Shown: piece by piece, positions 17,285 to 27,600 of the stretch | Layout of the letters: the number at the start of each line of letters is the position of its first letter | Numbering within the stretch: position 1 is the first letter of the stretch | DNA from: JAYWXI01 sp036016955 | GTDB taxonomy: Bacteria; Bacteroidota; Bacteroidia; Flavobacteriales; Weeksellaceae | Length of the DNA: 64,000 nt | Assembly: GCF_036016955.1 (NCBI RefSeq) | Contig: NZ_JAYWXI010000003.1 | Span: 186,001-250,000 of the forward strand | Direction of reading: 5' to 3' | Notes under the pieces: model-generated | Told to the model about the DNA's origin: nothing | Seen by the model: only the letters and a program-made list of their open reading frames with translations | Database searches by the model: none | Program-made: the position numbers and the translations under genes

Positions 17285-18307
17285 TTAACGGATTGCCACT
17301 TCGTAAATCACCGGCCAATTTTTTCCCGTAACCAACATGTTTTCACCTTTAAAGGCAATCCCATTAAGCACATCGTCACTGCCCTTGGTGTGTTTCTGCG
17401 CCAACGCGGTAAAATCGAACTTACCAACCACCTCGCCCGTGTCCGGTTTAATCTTGAGGATAATCGGCTGTTGCCAAACGTTCGCGTAAATATAACCGTT
17501 ATGGTATTCCAGTTCGTTAAGCTTATCAAACGCTTGGGTATGCCCCGCCACCGACACGTAACGTACCAATTTGGAAGGATCTTCCACGTCCAAAAAATAG
17601 AGATTTTTGGTTCCGTCGGAAGCAATCAGGTTTTTGCCGTCGTACGTTAGTCCCCAGCCTTCGCCCATAACGTTAGGGTAAGGAAATTCCCGAATAAGGC
17701 TCAAATCCGATTTATTATAAACAAACCCTTTCTTATTAAGCCAAGTCAACTGGTACACTTTGTCCCCTACAATGGCCAGCCCTTCCGAAAAATATTCCGC
17801 AGGCTGAGGCGTTACCGCAAGAGGTTTGGTTTCGCCCAAGCGATATTTTAGAATTTGGGAACTGCCCTGCTGGCCGTCGCTCTCGTACACGATATCCCCT
17901 TCCAGCTCAAAGCCTTGGACAAAATTATTCACATCGTGAGGGTATTCCTTAACAATAGTATACCCCAAAGAGGCTTCGGGGTTTTTAGCATAGACGTTAA
18001 TGGTTGCATCCTGTTGCAAAACCTCTCCGTTGCTCTTGGTGATGTTGAAAGTAACCGCATTGTCCCCCAGCGTAAAAAACTTAGGATCAATTACCAAATC
18101 AGAGGTTTCCTTATCCCCGAAACTAATGGAAATGCTTTGGGCGTTTTTGGTTACGTCCTCGGGAAGCGTAATGGCCTCCCCATAATGGTAGCCCTTACTC
18201 TCCATCGTAAGGTTATAATCGTTAAGACGGTTGAGAATCTGCTTGTCGTTATTGCAAGACGAAAGGACGACAAACGCAAAGAACGGTAGAAGAAAACGTT
18301 TTTTCAT
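17285..18307 (-). CDS. glutaminyl-peptide cyclotransferase (plant/bacterial five-bladed type), lipoprotein
   Basis: 340 residues. A lipoprotein signal ends in LSSC (C18). Residues about 20-110 form an extra beta domain, and the C-terminal 230 residues match the glutamine cyclotransferase propeller: FVQGFELEGDIVYESDGQQGSS, YFSEGLAIVGDKVYQLTW, MGEGWGLTYDGKNLIASDGT and LNELEYHNGYIYANVW. The enzyme converts N-terminal glutamine of peptides to pyroglutamate, here at the periplasmic membrane face. It has its own promoter and terminator. Confidence 0.9.
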   Translation of the reverse strand: MKKRFLLPFFAFVVLSSCNNDKQILNRLNDYNLTMESKGYHYGEAITLPEDVTKNAQSISISFGDKETSDLVIDPKFFTLGDNAVTFNITKSNGEVLQQDATINVYAKNPEASLGYTIVKEYPHDVNNFVQGFELEGDIVYESDGQQGSSQILKYRLGETKPLAVTPQPAEYFSEGLAIVGDKVYQLTWLNKKGFVYNKSDLSLIREFPYPNVMGEGWGLTYDGKNLIASDGTKNLYFLDVEDPSKLVRYVSVAGHTQAFDKLNELEYHNGYIYANVWQQPIILKIKPDTGEVVGKFDFTALAQKHTKGSDDVLNGIAFKGENMLVTGKNWPVIYEVAIR

Positions 18308-18332
18308 TGGATTATTAAAAATAAATCGGGTT

Positions 18333-18340
18333 CAAAAATA
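18333..18340 (-). promoter_or_regulatory. -7 box of the glutaminyl cyclase gene (TATTTTTG)
   Basis: Exact TAnnTTTG match on the minus strand, 25 nt before the ATG. Confidence 0.55.
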
Positions 18341-18412
18341 ACAATTTGAAACCAAATTTACGGGAAACACCACGTAAAAATCGGGAAAAGACAAAAGTTA
18401 AGCCGTTAAGAC

Positions 18413-18442
18413 AAAAGGGCTGCACTATCGGCAAGCCCTTTT
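18413..18442 (-). terminator. terminator of the AHSA1-like gene
   Basis: Nine-bp arms AAAAGGGCT / AGCCCTTTT with a 12-nt loop directly after the stop at 18466. The T-tract is short on both sides. Confidence 0.5.
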
Positions 18443-18465
18443 ATTCATCGTTTGGGTTTTCAGAA

Positions 18466-18888
18466 TTATTTTTCGACAAAGGCTTTTAGTTTTCCTACGA
18501 TGCCCTTCCATTCTTTTTCGAAACTTTCATGATTGAACTCAAGCCCTAAATGTTCCAAATTTTCAAGCCCCTTGTGCGTCAGGGTAACCACGGTACCCTC
18601 AGCTTCGGACTCAAGTTCCCATTTCACTATCGTTTTTTCTTTGGAAATCTCGGGATAAGCCCAACTGTATTTCAGTTTCCGGCAGGCATCCACTTCCAGT
18701 ATTTCGCAATGGTGGTGCTGACCCGCCTTGATGCCTCCTCCCCAAAAACCAAATTCGGTATGCGGCTCGGCAGCAAAATCAGGAATGTCAAAATACCACT
18801 CTTTCATGGCCCCTTTATCCGTAAGAGCGGCCCAAACTTTCTCCACTGGTGCATTCACCTTTTCTTTTACAATCACATTGTCATGCAT
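18466..18888 (-). CDS. SRPBCC/AHSA1-domain protein
   Basis: 140 residues with the Aha1/START-like pattern VNAPVEKVWAALTDKGAMKEWYFDIPDF at the N-terminus and TLTHKGLENLEHLGLEFNHESFEKEWKGIVGKLK-like C-terminal helix. The fold binds hydrophobic ligands; members range from Hsp90 co-chaperone domains to polyketide cyclases, and the specific role here is unknown. Monocistronic, divergent from the MBL hydrolase gene. Confidence 0.85.
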   Translation of the reverse strand: MHDNVIVKEKVNAPVEKVWAALTDKGAMKEWYFDIPDFAAEPHTEFGFWGGGIKAGQHHHCEILEVDACRKLKYSWAYPEISKEKTIVKWELESEAEGTVVTLTHKGLENLEHLGLEFNHESFEKEWKGIVGKLKAFVEK

Positions 18889-18991
18889 AGCTTTATGTTT
18901 TTAGTTTCCATAAAGTTAGGCATATTTAGGATACCAAACCAGTTTCAGAGCCTGATATCCCTCAGGATTTTTGATTTCTCTACTTTACCCC

Positions 18992-18999
18992 TACCTTTG
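18992..18999 (+). promoter_or_regulatory. -7 box of the MBL hydrolase gene (TACCTTTG)
   Basis: Exact TAnnTTTG, ending 5 nt before the ATG at 19005. This predicts a transcript start within a couple of bases of the start codon. Confidence 0.55.
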
Positions 19000-19004
19000 C
19001 CCCT

Positions 19005-20123
19005 ATGAAGCTACTCAAAATTTTAGGCCTTGCCCTGATTGCCCTAACCGTTCTTACCCCTCTCATCGGCTATCTCGTGATGAGCCAACCGAAGTTCGGA
19101 AAAGCCCCGGGCGGAAAACGGCTCGAAAGAATAAAAAAATCGCCACACTATAAAAACGGAAGTTTCCAAAATTTGGAACCCACGCCGCAACTGAGCGAAA
19201 ACACCTCTTTGGTTAAGGTTTTTTGGCGTTTTCTCTTTGGAAAATCCGATCAAAGTAGCCCTCGAAAGCCATTCCATTTTGAAAAAACCGACTTGAAAAG
19301 AATATCCGTCGAAGAAAACGTTTACGTCTGGATGGGGCATTCGTCCTATTTTCTTCAAGTGGACGGTCTCAAAATTCTCGTCGATCCGGTTTTTAGTGGC
19401 TATGCCTCTCCTTTTTCATTCAACACCAAAGCTTTCCAGGGCACAGACCTTTACCAACCCGATGATTTCCCCGAATTGGATTATCTCATCATTACCCACG
19501 ACCATTGGGACCACCTGGATTACAACACCGTTACCGCCTTGTTTCCAAAAGTAAAACGAATCATCACGGGATTAGGTACGGGAGAACACTTGGAATATTG
19601 GGGGTATCCTGCCCAAAACATCATCGAATTGGACTGGTACGAAAAAGCCACCCCCGAACCCCATTTCCGCATTCAAGCCGAACCCGCCCGCCATTTTTCG
19701 GGTCGCGGATTTAAACGCGATCAAGCCTTGTGGAGCAGTTTCGTATTAAATACAAAAACCCAAACCCTTTATATCGGGGGCGACAGCGGCTACGGCACTC
19801 ACTTCAAATCCATCGGAGAGCGCCATCCCCACATTGACCTCGCAATTTTAGAAAACGGACAGTACCATGAAGACTGGCGCTACATCCACATGCTTCCCGG
19901 AGAACAAATCCAAGCCATGAAAGACCTGAATGCCCAAAGAATGATTCCCGTACACAACAGTAAATTCAAACTTTCCACCCACTCTTGGGAGGCTCCAATG
20001 AAGCAAATACAGACACAGAATAAGGAAAATTTAAGAATTTTATTCCCCAAAATAGGAGAAAAAATCAACTGGCAAGACGACACCCGAACTTACGCACCTT
20101 GGTGGGAAAAAGAAAGAAAATAA
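19005..20123 (+). CDS. MBL-fold metallohydrolase (NAPE-PLD/UlaG-like)
   Basis: 372 residues with an N-terminal membrane anchor or signal (about 1-26, LGLALIALTVLTPLIGYLV). The metallo-beta-lactamase core contains VWMGHSSYFLQVDGLKILVDPV, the metal motif THDHWDHLD, ARHFSGRGF and GGDSGYGTHF, followed by MIPVHNSKF. This arrangement is typical of N-acyl-phosphatidylethanolamine phospholipase D-like and UlaG-like lactonases; the substrate cannot be assigned. Monocistronic. Confidence 0.88.
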   Translation: MKLLKILGLALIALTVLTPLIGYLVMSQPKFGKAPGGKRLERIKKSPHYKNGSFQNLEPTPQLSENTSLVKVFWRFLFGKSDQSSPRKPFHFEKTDLKRISVEENVYVWMGHSSYFLQVDGLKILVDPVFSGYASPFSFNTKAFQGTDLYQPDDFPELDYLIITHDHWDHLDYNTVTALFPKVKRIITGLGTGEHLEYWGYPAQNIIELDWYEKATPEPHFRIQAEPARHFSGRGFKRDQALWSSFVLNTKTQTLYIGGDSGYGTHFKSIGERHPHIDLAILENGQYHEDWRYIHMLPGEQIQAMKDLNAQRMIPVHNSKFKLSTHSWEAPMKQIQTQNKENLRILFPKIGEKINWQDDTRTYAPWWEKERK

Positions 20124-20453
20124 ACGTTTTTTCCTTTTGACTCCTTACCCGTTCGTTCGGCAGAAATGGAGGCTTCCGCTTTTTGCAAAATCCGACCTTT
20201 GGACTCGTTTCAATCTGATTACCAGCTAATTTAAGCGATTAATGAACCCCAATCCGCCTTTTCGGCTCTCATTTCGAAGAGTCAAACTAATTTCTTTTCA
20301 TTTTAAATCACTTTAAAAATTTACTCCTATTATTAAAGTATTAACTAAACTTTTCGACCATACTGATAAAATTAATCATTAAATTTACCTTTAAATTAAA
20401 TAATATTTAAGATAAATATCATAAATTTGTTAAAATGAAATTACGTTAAAAAC
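20124..20453. other. 330-nt AT-rich intergenic region upstream of the HxlR regulator
   Basis: No ORF or RNA gene recognised. The right half (about 20280-20440) is very AT-rich with overlapping palindromic TTTAAATTAAATAATATTTA-type sequence, plausible as the operator area of the regulator. The left half shows nothing notable. Confidence 0.4.
20422..20429 (+). promoter_or_regulatory. -7 box of the HxlR gene (TAAATTTG)
   Basis: Exact TAnnTTTG, 24 nt before the ATG at 20454. Confidence 0.55.
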
Positions 20454-20819
20454 ATGATAAAGTACCGATCCAAATGCCCCCTATGCCGAAGTCTGGATGT
20501 TTTCGGAGACAAATGGACGCTCCTTATCCTGCGCGATATAGGCCTGAAGAACAAAACCACTTTTAAAGAGCTTTCCCAAATGGAAGAAGGGATTGCAAGC
20601 AACACCCTGAGTAACAGACTCGAAAAAATGACCTTTTTGAATCTTCTGACCAAGACCCGAAGCAAAAGAAACAAACTCGTCTTCCATTACAACATCACGG
20701 AAAAAGGAAGGGAAATTCTGCCCATCATCAACGAAATTATCGATTGGTCGGAAAAACACCTCTACAAGAAAAACGAGACCTCGGAAAGCACCCCTATCCC
20801 GATTTCCTCCAAAAACTAA
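20454..20819 (+). CDS. HxlR-family winged-helix transcriptional regulator
   Basis: 121 residues with the HxlR pattern CPLCRSLDVFGDKWTLLIL (cysteines at 8 and 11), TTFKELSQMEEGIASNTLSNRLEKM (recognition helix region) and NITEKGREILPII. HxlR proteins are small MarR-like dimers, often sensing reactive electrophiles or redox state through the N-terminal cysteine; the double cysteine here would permit a disulfide (inference). No target gene is adjacent except the convergent DUF5686 gene, so it may only regulate itself or distant genes. Confidence 0.9.
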   Translation: MIKYRSKCPLCRSLDVFGDKWTLLILRDIGLKNKTTFKELSQMEEGIASNTLSNRLEKMTFLNLLTKTRSKRNKLVFHYNITEKGREILPIINEIIDWSEKHLYKKNETSESTPIPISSKN

Positions 20820-23251
20820 AATCCTAAAAAATTAAGTTTCAACTGAATGGCAAAATTCTCCTTGAAATTTGGCGTGTGATAATGCCCCACACGGTAGAAA
20901 AAGCCCAAGTTAAATTTGGTGCTTAGGAAGTTATTCCACTCCAATCCCACTTCTTGATAAAAATGATCCAAGGTGCTGAAAGTAAAACGGTGCGACTCGG
21001 GACGACTCATGTTACCGCCAATCCCTCGGTAAACCAAATCGAAGCTCGAAGCATTCTGCCCCAAACTCTTAAAATACCAAGGAATACGGTGCGTTAAATA
21101 AAACCCCGCGAATTTATCGCTATAATATTTCCCCGCCTCCATAGTGGCAAACCCCAAATAGGACGTCAGATTAAAATTCAACCGCCCGTCTCCGGCGCCA
21201 AGCCCGTTCATCTGAAAATGACGCCATATCGGAGATTCGCCCGAAAGCCACCCCGCATAAGCCCGAAGCCCCGTTTGCCCCAGTTTGGTTTTGACCTGAT
21301 GTGCCACCAACAAATCCGCCTTGTTGTATGCAAAGTCCCCTTGCCAAAACTTCATCCCCCGTTCGTAACTGAAATAAACCTCAGGAAAACTTTGCTCGTA
21401 AGTAAACTTTCCCGAAGGGGTCATGATGTTTTTAGAATTGGGAGAATATTTAAAAGTAACCACAGGAGCAAAAACGGTAAACTCACGCCCCAAACCTTTG
21501 TAATCGTAGTCAAAAAAAGCCTTCTCCCTGTTTCTGTAAAGCGAAACCTTCATGGTAAGAGCATTGCTCAAATCGTTTTCGTACGCCAAGCGAAAGCCTT
21601 CAAACCCATAAAAACGATTATTTTTAAGCTCCACGCCGGAGTTCATCATCTTCATACGGAAATTCCACAAATCTTCACGGAAACGCCCCGCCGAAACCAC
21701 ATCATTATAGTAATCCGCACTAAAAACCGAAGTTTTTTCCAAAGTGGTTTTTGCTTCCAAGCCCAAGCCGTATTTTAAACGTCCGTCCTTAAAACCGTAC
21801 GCCAAATAAGCTCTAGGAGAAACATAGCGATGAAATCTCTCGTTCATGGAAAATGCCGCCCCTAGTCGAAAGCCTTCAAAAGCATTGTATTTGAAAACCT
21901 GCCCCGCATCCAAATCCACCTGTCCCAAGCGAATTTTCCCTTTTAGTAATCCCGTAAAAAACTTCGCCTTAGTATCCAAACGGTATTTCTGTCCCAAACT
22001 ATCTATTTTTTCGTAACTAAATTGCTCCCTGGCAGTAAGCGGTTCGGTTCGATACTGCTCCAACAAACGCCCGTCCGCATTTTCCACCCTCATCGTATAG
22101 CCCTTAAAATCCGAAGACTTTTCTTCAATCGGAGTTTGGTAATCAAAATAGTCTGTCGTACGGTAAATATAATACCCAAAACGACGCTTGCCCTCCGTTT
22201 TAGCTTCTTTATCGCCTTCCGCCGTTTGATTGAAAGCCATATTCCCCGCCTTAAGTTTCAAAGATTCTTTATGAAGAAACCATTTCCCCTCCACCGGAAT
22301 CCAAATACTGGTAAGGCTGCCTTCATTCTTCACACGACTGTTGCTTTCTATTTTTTTCAAACCGTAGGTCTGCATATCCACATAAAGATAGCCGTTGTAT
22401 TTTTTCCGGTTAACGGGAGTTTTGTAATTCACCTGACGAAAACGGATCACATAATTTTTGCGACCGTCAATCTCAAGGGTATCCGTCAAGAAAAAACGGT
22501 ACAAACTACGGTTTTCGGGACGAATTTCCCGAGGCGGAGTCAAGCGGTTACTGCGGATCGTCATCATCTCGTAAACCGGATCGTTCAACCCCGAAACCTT
22601 GTTATCCAAAACCAAAATTTTCTCGCCGTATTTTGCCGAAAACTTGTACTCCTGAGCTTTTTCCCATATAAACAAAGAACTTTTGGCTACCAATTTCATC
22701 ACCTTTTGGGTCTCCAAGGAGTCCTTCCGCTTCTTCTCCGTCTGATTCTTAACCGGTAATTTCCCCAGCGAATCTATCCGACGGGTTACAAAAGCATCAT
22801 AATAATCAATACTGTCCCGATCCAAATCCAATGAAATTTTTTCATACGATTTATACGAATACGAAGGCAAACTCGTAGGTAGATTTTGGGCATAGTGCTC
22901 GTTCACCTTTTCTAAAATTGCCAAAGCCCTCTCGTCGCTTTTATCCGCCAATACGATTTTCGCAATGCTTGCCGTCTTGGGATCTTCCTTTGCCAAAGTC
23001 GCTTCCATCACCTTATCCACCAAAACATCGTCCTCGTAATACCCCTTGGCCCGAACTTCCACCTGACGGCATTTGGTACGGAATTTAGCTTCCCCCGAAG
23101 CATCGGTTTTGGCAACAATCTTTCCGTTACAAGCAATGGTTGCCCCAGCCAACGGACGACGGTCGCCCGCCCCATACACCTTAATAAACGATTGGGCAGA
23201 ACAAAAAGCCGTAAGAAAAACCAATAATCCCGTTATAAAATTCTTTTTCAT
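20816..23251 (-). CDS. DUF5686 outer-membrane protein with carboxypeptidase-like N-terminal domain
   Basis: 811 residues: signal peptide (1-20, ending CSAQ), a CarboxypepD_reg-like beta-sandwich (about 21-95, IKVYGAGDRRPLAGATIACNGKIV), then the DUF5686 body ending in repeated aromatic beta strands and a terminal phenylalanine-containing strand (LKLNFLGF) typical of outer-membrane barrels. DUF5686 proteins are widespread in Bacteroidota; transport or assembly roles are suspected but not shown. It overlaps the 3' end of the HxlR gene by 4 nt. Confidence 0.88.
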   Translation of the reverse strand: MKKNFITGLLVFLTAFCSAQSFIKVYGAGDRRPLAGATIACNGKIVAKTDASGEAKFRTKCRQVEVRAKGYYEDDVLVDKVMEATLAKEDPKTASIAKIVLADKSDERALAILEKVNEHYAQNLPTSLPSYSYKSYEKISLDLDRDSIDYYDAFVTRRIDSLGKLPVKNQTEKKRKDSLETQKVMKLVAKSSLFIWEKAQEYKFSAKYGEKILVLDNKVSGLNDPVYEMMTIRSNRLTPPREIRPENRSLYRFFLTDTLEIDGRKNYVIRFRQVNYKTPVNRKKYNGYLYVDMQTYGLKKIESNSRVKNEGSLTSIWIPVEGKWFLHKESLKLKAGNMAFNQTAEGDKEAKTEGKRRFGYYIYRTTDYFDYQTPIEEKSSDFKGYTMRVENADGRLLEQYRTEPLTAREQFSYEKIDSLGQKYRLDTKAKFFTGLLKGKIRLGQVDLDAGQVFKYNAFEGFRLGAAFSMNERFHRYVSPRAYLAYGFKDGRLKYGLGLEAKTTLEKTSVFSADYYNDVVSAGRFREDLWNFRMKMMNSGVELKNNRFYGFEGFRLAYENDLSNALTMKVSLYRNREKAFFDYDYKGLGREFTVFAPVVTFKYSPNSKNIMTPSGKFTYEQSFPEVYFSYERGMKFWQGDFAYNKADLLVAHQVKTKLGQTGLRAYAGWLSGESPIWRHFQMNGLGAGDGRLNFNLTSYLGFATMEAGKYYSDKFAGFYLTHRIPWYFKSLGQNASSFDLVYRGIGGNMSRPESHRFTFSTLDHFYQEVGLEWNNFLSTKFNLGFFYRVGHYHTPNFKENFAIQLKLNFLGF

Positions 23252-23283
23252 CAGAAATCGTTTTCAATCCATTATAAGTGCTA

Positions 23284-23291
23284 CAAAAATA
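23284..23291 (-). promoter_or_regulatory. -7 box of the DUF5686 gene (TATTTTTG)
   Basis: Exact consensus on the minus strand, 32 nt before the ATG at 23251. Confidence 0.5.
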
Positions 23292-23375
23292 AACATTTAG
23301 CTCCTGAAAAATAGCGCCCTCAAAAAAACATTCCCGTTTTTCAGCCTTAATGCCACAATAAGATTCATTTTTTTC

Positions 23376-23383
23376 TATTTTTG
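23376..23383 (+). promoter_or_regulatory. -7 box of the coiled-coil protein gene (TATTTTTG)
   Basis: Exact consensus, 42 nt before the ATG at 23426. Confidence 0.5.
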
Positions 23384-23425
23384 AACGATTTTTTGACTTA
23401 TTATTAAAATAAACCTTAAAAACGC

Positions 23426-23857
23426 ATGAAAAAATTATTTCTTTCTTTCGCTATTTTGTTCGCTTTGGCTTCTTCCACAGTAAGTTACGCCCAAAATACC
23501 ACCGACATTAAAGAACTAAAAGCCCGAAAAGAGCTTTTAAAACTCAACACCAAACTCAACAACCAAAAAATAAAACTCAACAAAGAAAGAAACTCCTACG
23601 AAAAGTACCTCGAAGAAGCCAATAAAGCCAATCGAAGTGCCTCTAAACAAAGTTCTTCTTTCTCTTCCGATCAGGATGCCCGAAGCAACGCTAAGGAAGC
23701 CGAAAAAACCGCTAAAGCCATGAAAAATGCCGAACGTGCCAACAAAAAAACGAATGCCAGCGCAAGTAAAATAGCCAAGATGGAAAACGAAATAAAAAAA
23801 TACGAATCCCGAATAGCCAAACTAAACGAACAAATCGAGTTTACGGAAAAAAAATAA
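23426..23857 (+). CDS. exported coiled-coil protein, function unknown
   Basis: 143 residues: signal peptide (1-22, LFLSFAILFALASSTVSYAQ) followed by a highly charged, Lys/Glu/Asn-rich sequence with heptad character (KELKARKELLKLNTKLNNQ, MENEIKKYESRIAKLNEQI) interrupted by a Ser-rich linker (about 70-85). It appears periplasmic. No recognised family. It has its own promoter and a strong terminator. Confidence 0.72.
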   Translation: MKKLFLSFAILFALASSTVSYAQNTTDIKELKARKELLKLNTKLNNQKIKLNKERNSYEKYLEEANKANRSASKQSSSFSSDQDARSNAKEAEKTAKAMKNAERANKKTNASASKIAKMENEIKKYESRIAKLNEQIEFTEKK

Positions 23858-23883
23858 CTCCAACCATTGAATTTTAACTTTCA

Positions 23884-23921
23884 AAAAAAGTCGGAACCGA
23901 TAAATCGGTTCCGACTTTTTT
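23884..23921 (+). terminator. terminator of the coiled-coil protein gene
   Basis: Seventeen-bp arms containing AAGTCGGAACCGA / TCGGTTCCGACTT, a 4-nt loop and a T-tract. Confidence 0.85.
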
Positions 23922-23942
23922 AATTATTTTCATCAAAAGAGA

Positions 23943-23997
23943 GCCTGTCGTCAGAAGTTCAGCGGCCCTCTAAACTGCCGATAAACCTCCGACAGGC
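23943..23997 (-). terminator. possible terminator hairpin of the DUF2911 gene
   Basis: GCCTGTCG / CGACAGGC arms (23943-23950, 23990-23997) enclose a 39-nt loop with an inner CGGC/GCCG pairing. On the minus strand CTCTTTTG follows. The long loop makes this weaker than the other terminators. Confidence 0.4.
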
Positions 23998-24012
23998 CAA
24001 CCGTTAAACGGT

Positions 24013-24603
24013 CTACTTTTTTTCTCTCTCGATTTGGCGAATCTCCTTTAGTTTATCCACAATCCGATCCACAGACGGCTGCCCCGAAGCCTTCACAGAA
24101 ACCCCTACGGACGAACGCTCCCAAGCCATTACCAACTCGACGGCATGTTCTCCCGAAGGTTCCACCTCAATCGTAAACCACTCCTGCAAAGCATCCAATC
24201 GACGAACCGGAACCTTCACTCTAACCACATCCTGCTTCTCGTCGTAAGCATAAGCCCCCCACTGCTGGAAATCCTTGTTAAGAACGAGCGTCCACTCCTT
24301 CTCCTCCGGAATAATAAAAAGCCCGTAAGTCCCCGCAGAAACCTCTTGCCCTCCAAAATCCACCGCCTGACCGAAGGTGATTTTGGTCGAAGCATTCGCC
24401 CCGGCCCGCCAAACCTTACCGTAAGGAACTAATCCACCGAAAACCGTTCTGCCTTTTACGCCGGGACGTCCGTAATCCACAATGATTTTAGAAATTGAAA
24501 ATTGTTGCTCCGTTTTTACTCTGGGACTGGCCGCAGGCAGTACATACTGAGCCTGCCCCCACAAAAAAGCGCCTAAAGCCAACGCCACCATTATTTTTTT
24601 CAT
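24013..24603 (-). CDS. DUF2911 exported protein
   Basis: 196 residues with a signal peptide (1-18, ALALGAFLWGQAQ) and the DUF2911 core: ISKIIVDYGRPGVKGRTVFGGLVPYGKVWRAGANASTKI-like sequence (about 40-80, read in pieces) and AGTYGLFIIPEEKEWTLVLNKD. The family is common in Bacteroidota and of unknown function. It starts 27 nt downstream of the carB stop and might receive read-through from carB. Confidence 0.87.
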   Translation of the reverse strand: MKKIMVALALGAFLWGQAQYVLPAASPRVKTEQQFSISKIIVDYGRPGVKGRTVFGGLVPYGKVWRAGANASTKITFGQAVDFGGQEVSAGTYGLFIIPEEKEWTLVLNKDFQQWGAYAYDEKQDVVRVKVPVRRLDALQEWFTIEVEPSGEHAVELVMAWERSSVGVSVKASGQPSVDRIVDKLKEIRQIEREKK

Positions 24604-24630
24604 GTTCTTAAGATTTAATTTAATATTATT

Positions 24631-27600
24631 TTACATTGCCTGCATCTTGAAGCTCATCGACTCAATCACCTTTAGGATAGCTTCCACCGTATCCATAGAA
24701 GTGAGGCAAGGCACCCCATTTTCTACCGACATACGGCGAATCTGGAACCCATCTCGCTCCGTTTTCTTACCTATGGTAGTGGTATTAACCACATATTGCA
24801 CTTTTCCTTTTTGGATAAGGTCTATCAAATTCACTTCCTCCTCGCCTATCTTATAGCCTATTTTGGCTGGTATACCTTTAGCTTCAAAGTATTTCGCCGT
24901 TCCTTCCGTTGCCCAGATTCTAAAGCCTACCTCGTGGAACCTCCTCGCAAAAACAGCCGCTTCCTCTTTGTGCTTATCTGCTACCGTAAAGAGTATCGCT
25001 CCGTGGGTTGGCACTTTTCTACCTGCAGCTATCATTCCCTTATAAAGGGCTTTTTCTAAGGTAACATCTTTCCCCATCACTTCACCTGTGGATTTCATCT
25101 CTGGTCCTAAAGAAATATCCACTTTAGTCAGTTTAGAGAACGAGAATACTGGTACTTTCACAAAAACGCCGTCCTTATTCGGCACGAGCCCATTAGTATA
25201 ACCTTGCGAGGCTAAAGATTTGCCCAATATCGCCTTAGTGGCAAGGTTTGCCATAGGCACATCGGTAATTTTAGAGAGGAAAGGCACCGTTCTGGAGGAA
25301 CGAGGATTGACCTCAATCACAAACACCTCTCCGCTTTGGTCTATCACATACTGAATGTTCATCAATCCCACGACATTAAGCCCCTTCGCTAATCGTATAG
25401 TATAGTCTTCTAAATCGTGGATTTGTTTTTCCGTAAGATTTTGTGGCGGATACACCGCAATAGAGTCGCCAGAGTGTACCCCTGCCCTTTCGATATGCTC
25501 CATAATCCCTGGAATTACCACCGTTTCACCATCAGAAATGGCATCTACCTCTACCTCTTTGCCCGTTACATAGCGGTCTATAAGTACAGGGTGTTCTGGG
25601 CTGGCATCTACGGCGTGTTCCATATAATGGGTAAGCTCTTGCTCGGTATAGACAATCTCCATCGCCCTACCCCCCAATACATAGCTCGGACGCACCAAAA
25701 CAGGATAGCCAATCTCATTCGCAATGGCAATCGCCTCCTCTTTGGAAGTCGAAGTTTTACCCAAAGGTTGAGGAATACCCAACTCCTGAAGGGCTTTTTC
25801 AAATTTATCTCGGTTTTCTGCACGGTCTAAATCTTCCAAAGAAGTTCCTAAAATTTTAACCCCATGAACCGATAGCTTATCCGCCAAGTTAATTGCGGTT
25901 TGTCCGCCGAACTGAACCACCACTCCTTTAGGTTTTTCAAGTTCGATAATGTTCATCACATCTTCCTCTGTGAGCGGTTCAAAGTAAAGTTTATCCGAAA
26001 TAGAGAAATCGGTGGATACGGTTTCGGGATTGTTGTTGATGATAATGGCTTCGTAGCCCATCTCTTTAATCGCCCAAACGGAATGCACAGTAGCATAGTC
26101 AAACTCCACCCCTTGCCCAATACGGATAGGTCCTGAACCTAAGACCACAATACTCTCTTTTTCCGTTACTACGCTTTCGTTTTCCTCCTCGTAAGTACCA
26201 TAGAAGTAAGGCGTTTCGCTCTCAAACTCTGCCGCACAAGTATCTACCATTTTATAGACTGGCATAATGGCGTTTTCTTTTCGGAAATTGAAAACCTCCC
26301 TCTGGGTAACGCCCCAAAGGTGTGCAATGTTTAAATCCGAGAAGCCTAACTTTTTAGCTTCTTTAAGCGTTTCGGCATTGAATTTATTTTCGGCAATGAC
26401 TTTCTCAAAGTCCACCAGTTTTTTAAGTTTCCAAATGAAGAATTTATCAATCTTGCTCCATTCTACAATTTGCTCCCAATCGTAGCCTCTTCTCAAAGCC
26501 TCTCCAATGATAAACAATCGCTCGTCATCGCAAATTTTGATGCGTCTTTCGATTTCTTCTGGCGTAAGCTGTGCCGCTTGTTTGGTTTTTAATCCTAAGT
26601 GTCTGATGCCTGTCTCCAACGAGCGAATAGCCTTCTGTAAAGACTCCTCGAAGTTTCGCCCAATCGCCATTACTTCGCCTGTGGCTTTCATTTGAGTGGA
26701 AAGGCGGCGGTCGGCCGTTTCAAATTTATCAAATGGAAATCTTGGGATTTTGGTAACCACATAGTCTAATGCCGGTTCAAAACACGCATAAGTTTTGCCC
26801 GTAACGGGGTTCATAATTTCGTCTAAGGTAAGCCCCACCGCTATTTTAGCCGCTATCTTGGCAATTGGATAGCCCGTTGCCTTACTCGCCAACGCCGAAG
26901 AACGGGATACTCTTGGATTAACCTCGATGATATAATAATTGAACGAATGTGGGTCTAAAGCCAACTGGACATTACAGCCGCCCTCAATCCCCAAAGCTCT
27001 AATAATCTTCAGCGAGGCGTTTCTCAACAGTTGATACTCTCTATCCGAAAGCGTCTGCGAAGGTGCGACCACAATAGAATCGCCTGTATGTACGCCCACG
27101 GGGTCTATGTTTTCCATATTACAGACCACAATGGCGTTATCGTTGGCATCACGCATCACTTCGTACTCTATCTCTTTAAATCCTGCAATGGATTTCTCTA
27201 TCAAACATTGGGTTACGGGGCTGTATTTAAGCCCATTCGCTACAATTTCTTTAAGCTCTGTTTCATCGGAAGCGATACCCCCCCCCGTTCCGCCCATCGT
27301 GAAGGCAGGGCGAACAATGACCGGATAGCCAATCGTATTAGCAAAGTTAAGGGCTTGTTCTACCGTATTGACAATATCCGATTCCGGGACCGGCTCTCCG
27401 AGTTCTCGCATCAGTTCACGGAATAAATCCCGGTCTTCGGCTTGGTTAATCGCCGAAAGTTTCGTTCCTAAAACTTCTACTTTGCACTCTTCCAGTATCC
27501 CTGATTTTTCTAATTCTACCGCCATATTAAGCCCTGTTTGTCCGCCCAGCGTTGGCAACAAGGCATCGGGTCTTTCCTTGCGAATAATCTGGCTGACAAA

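Noticed and set aside
22022..22759. A 245-codon plus-strand frame opposite the DUF5686 gene
   Set aside because: Antisense shadow; composition is unlike any exported or cytosolic protein of this genome.
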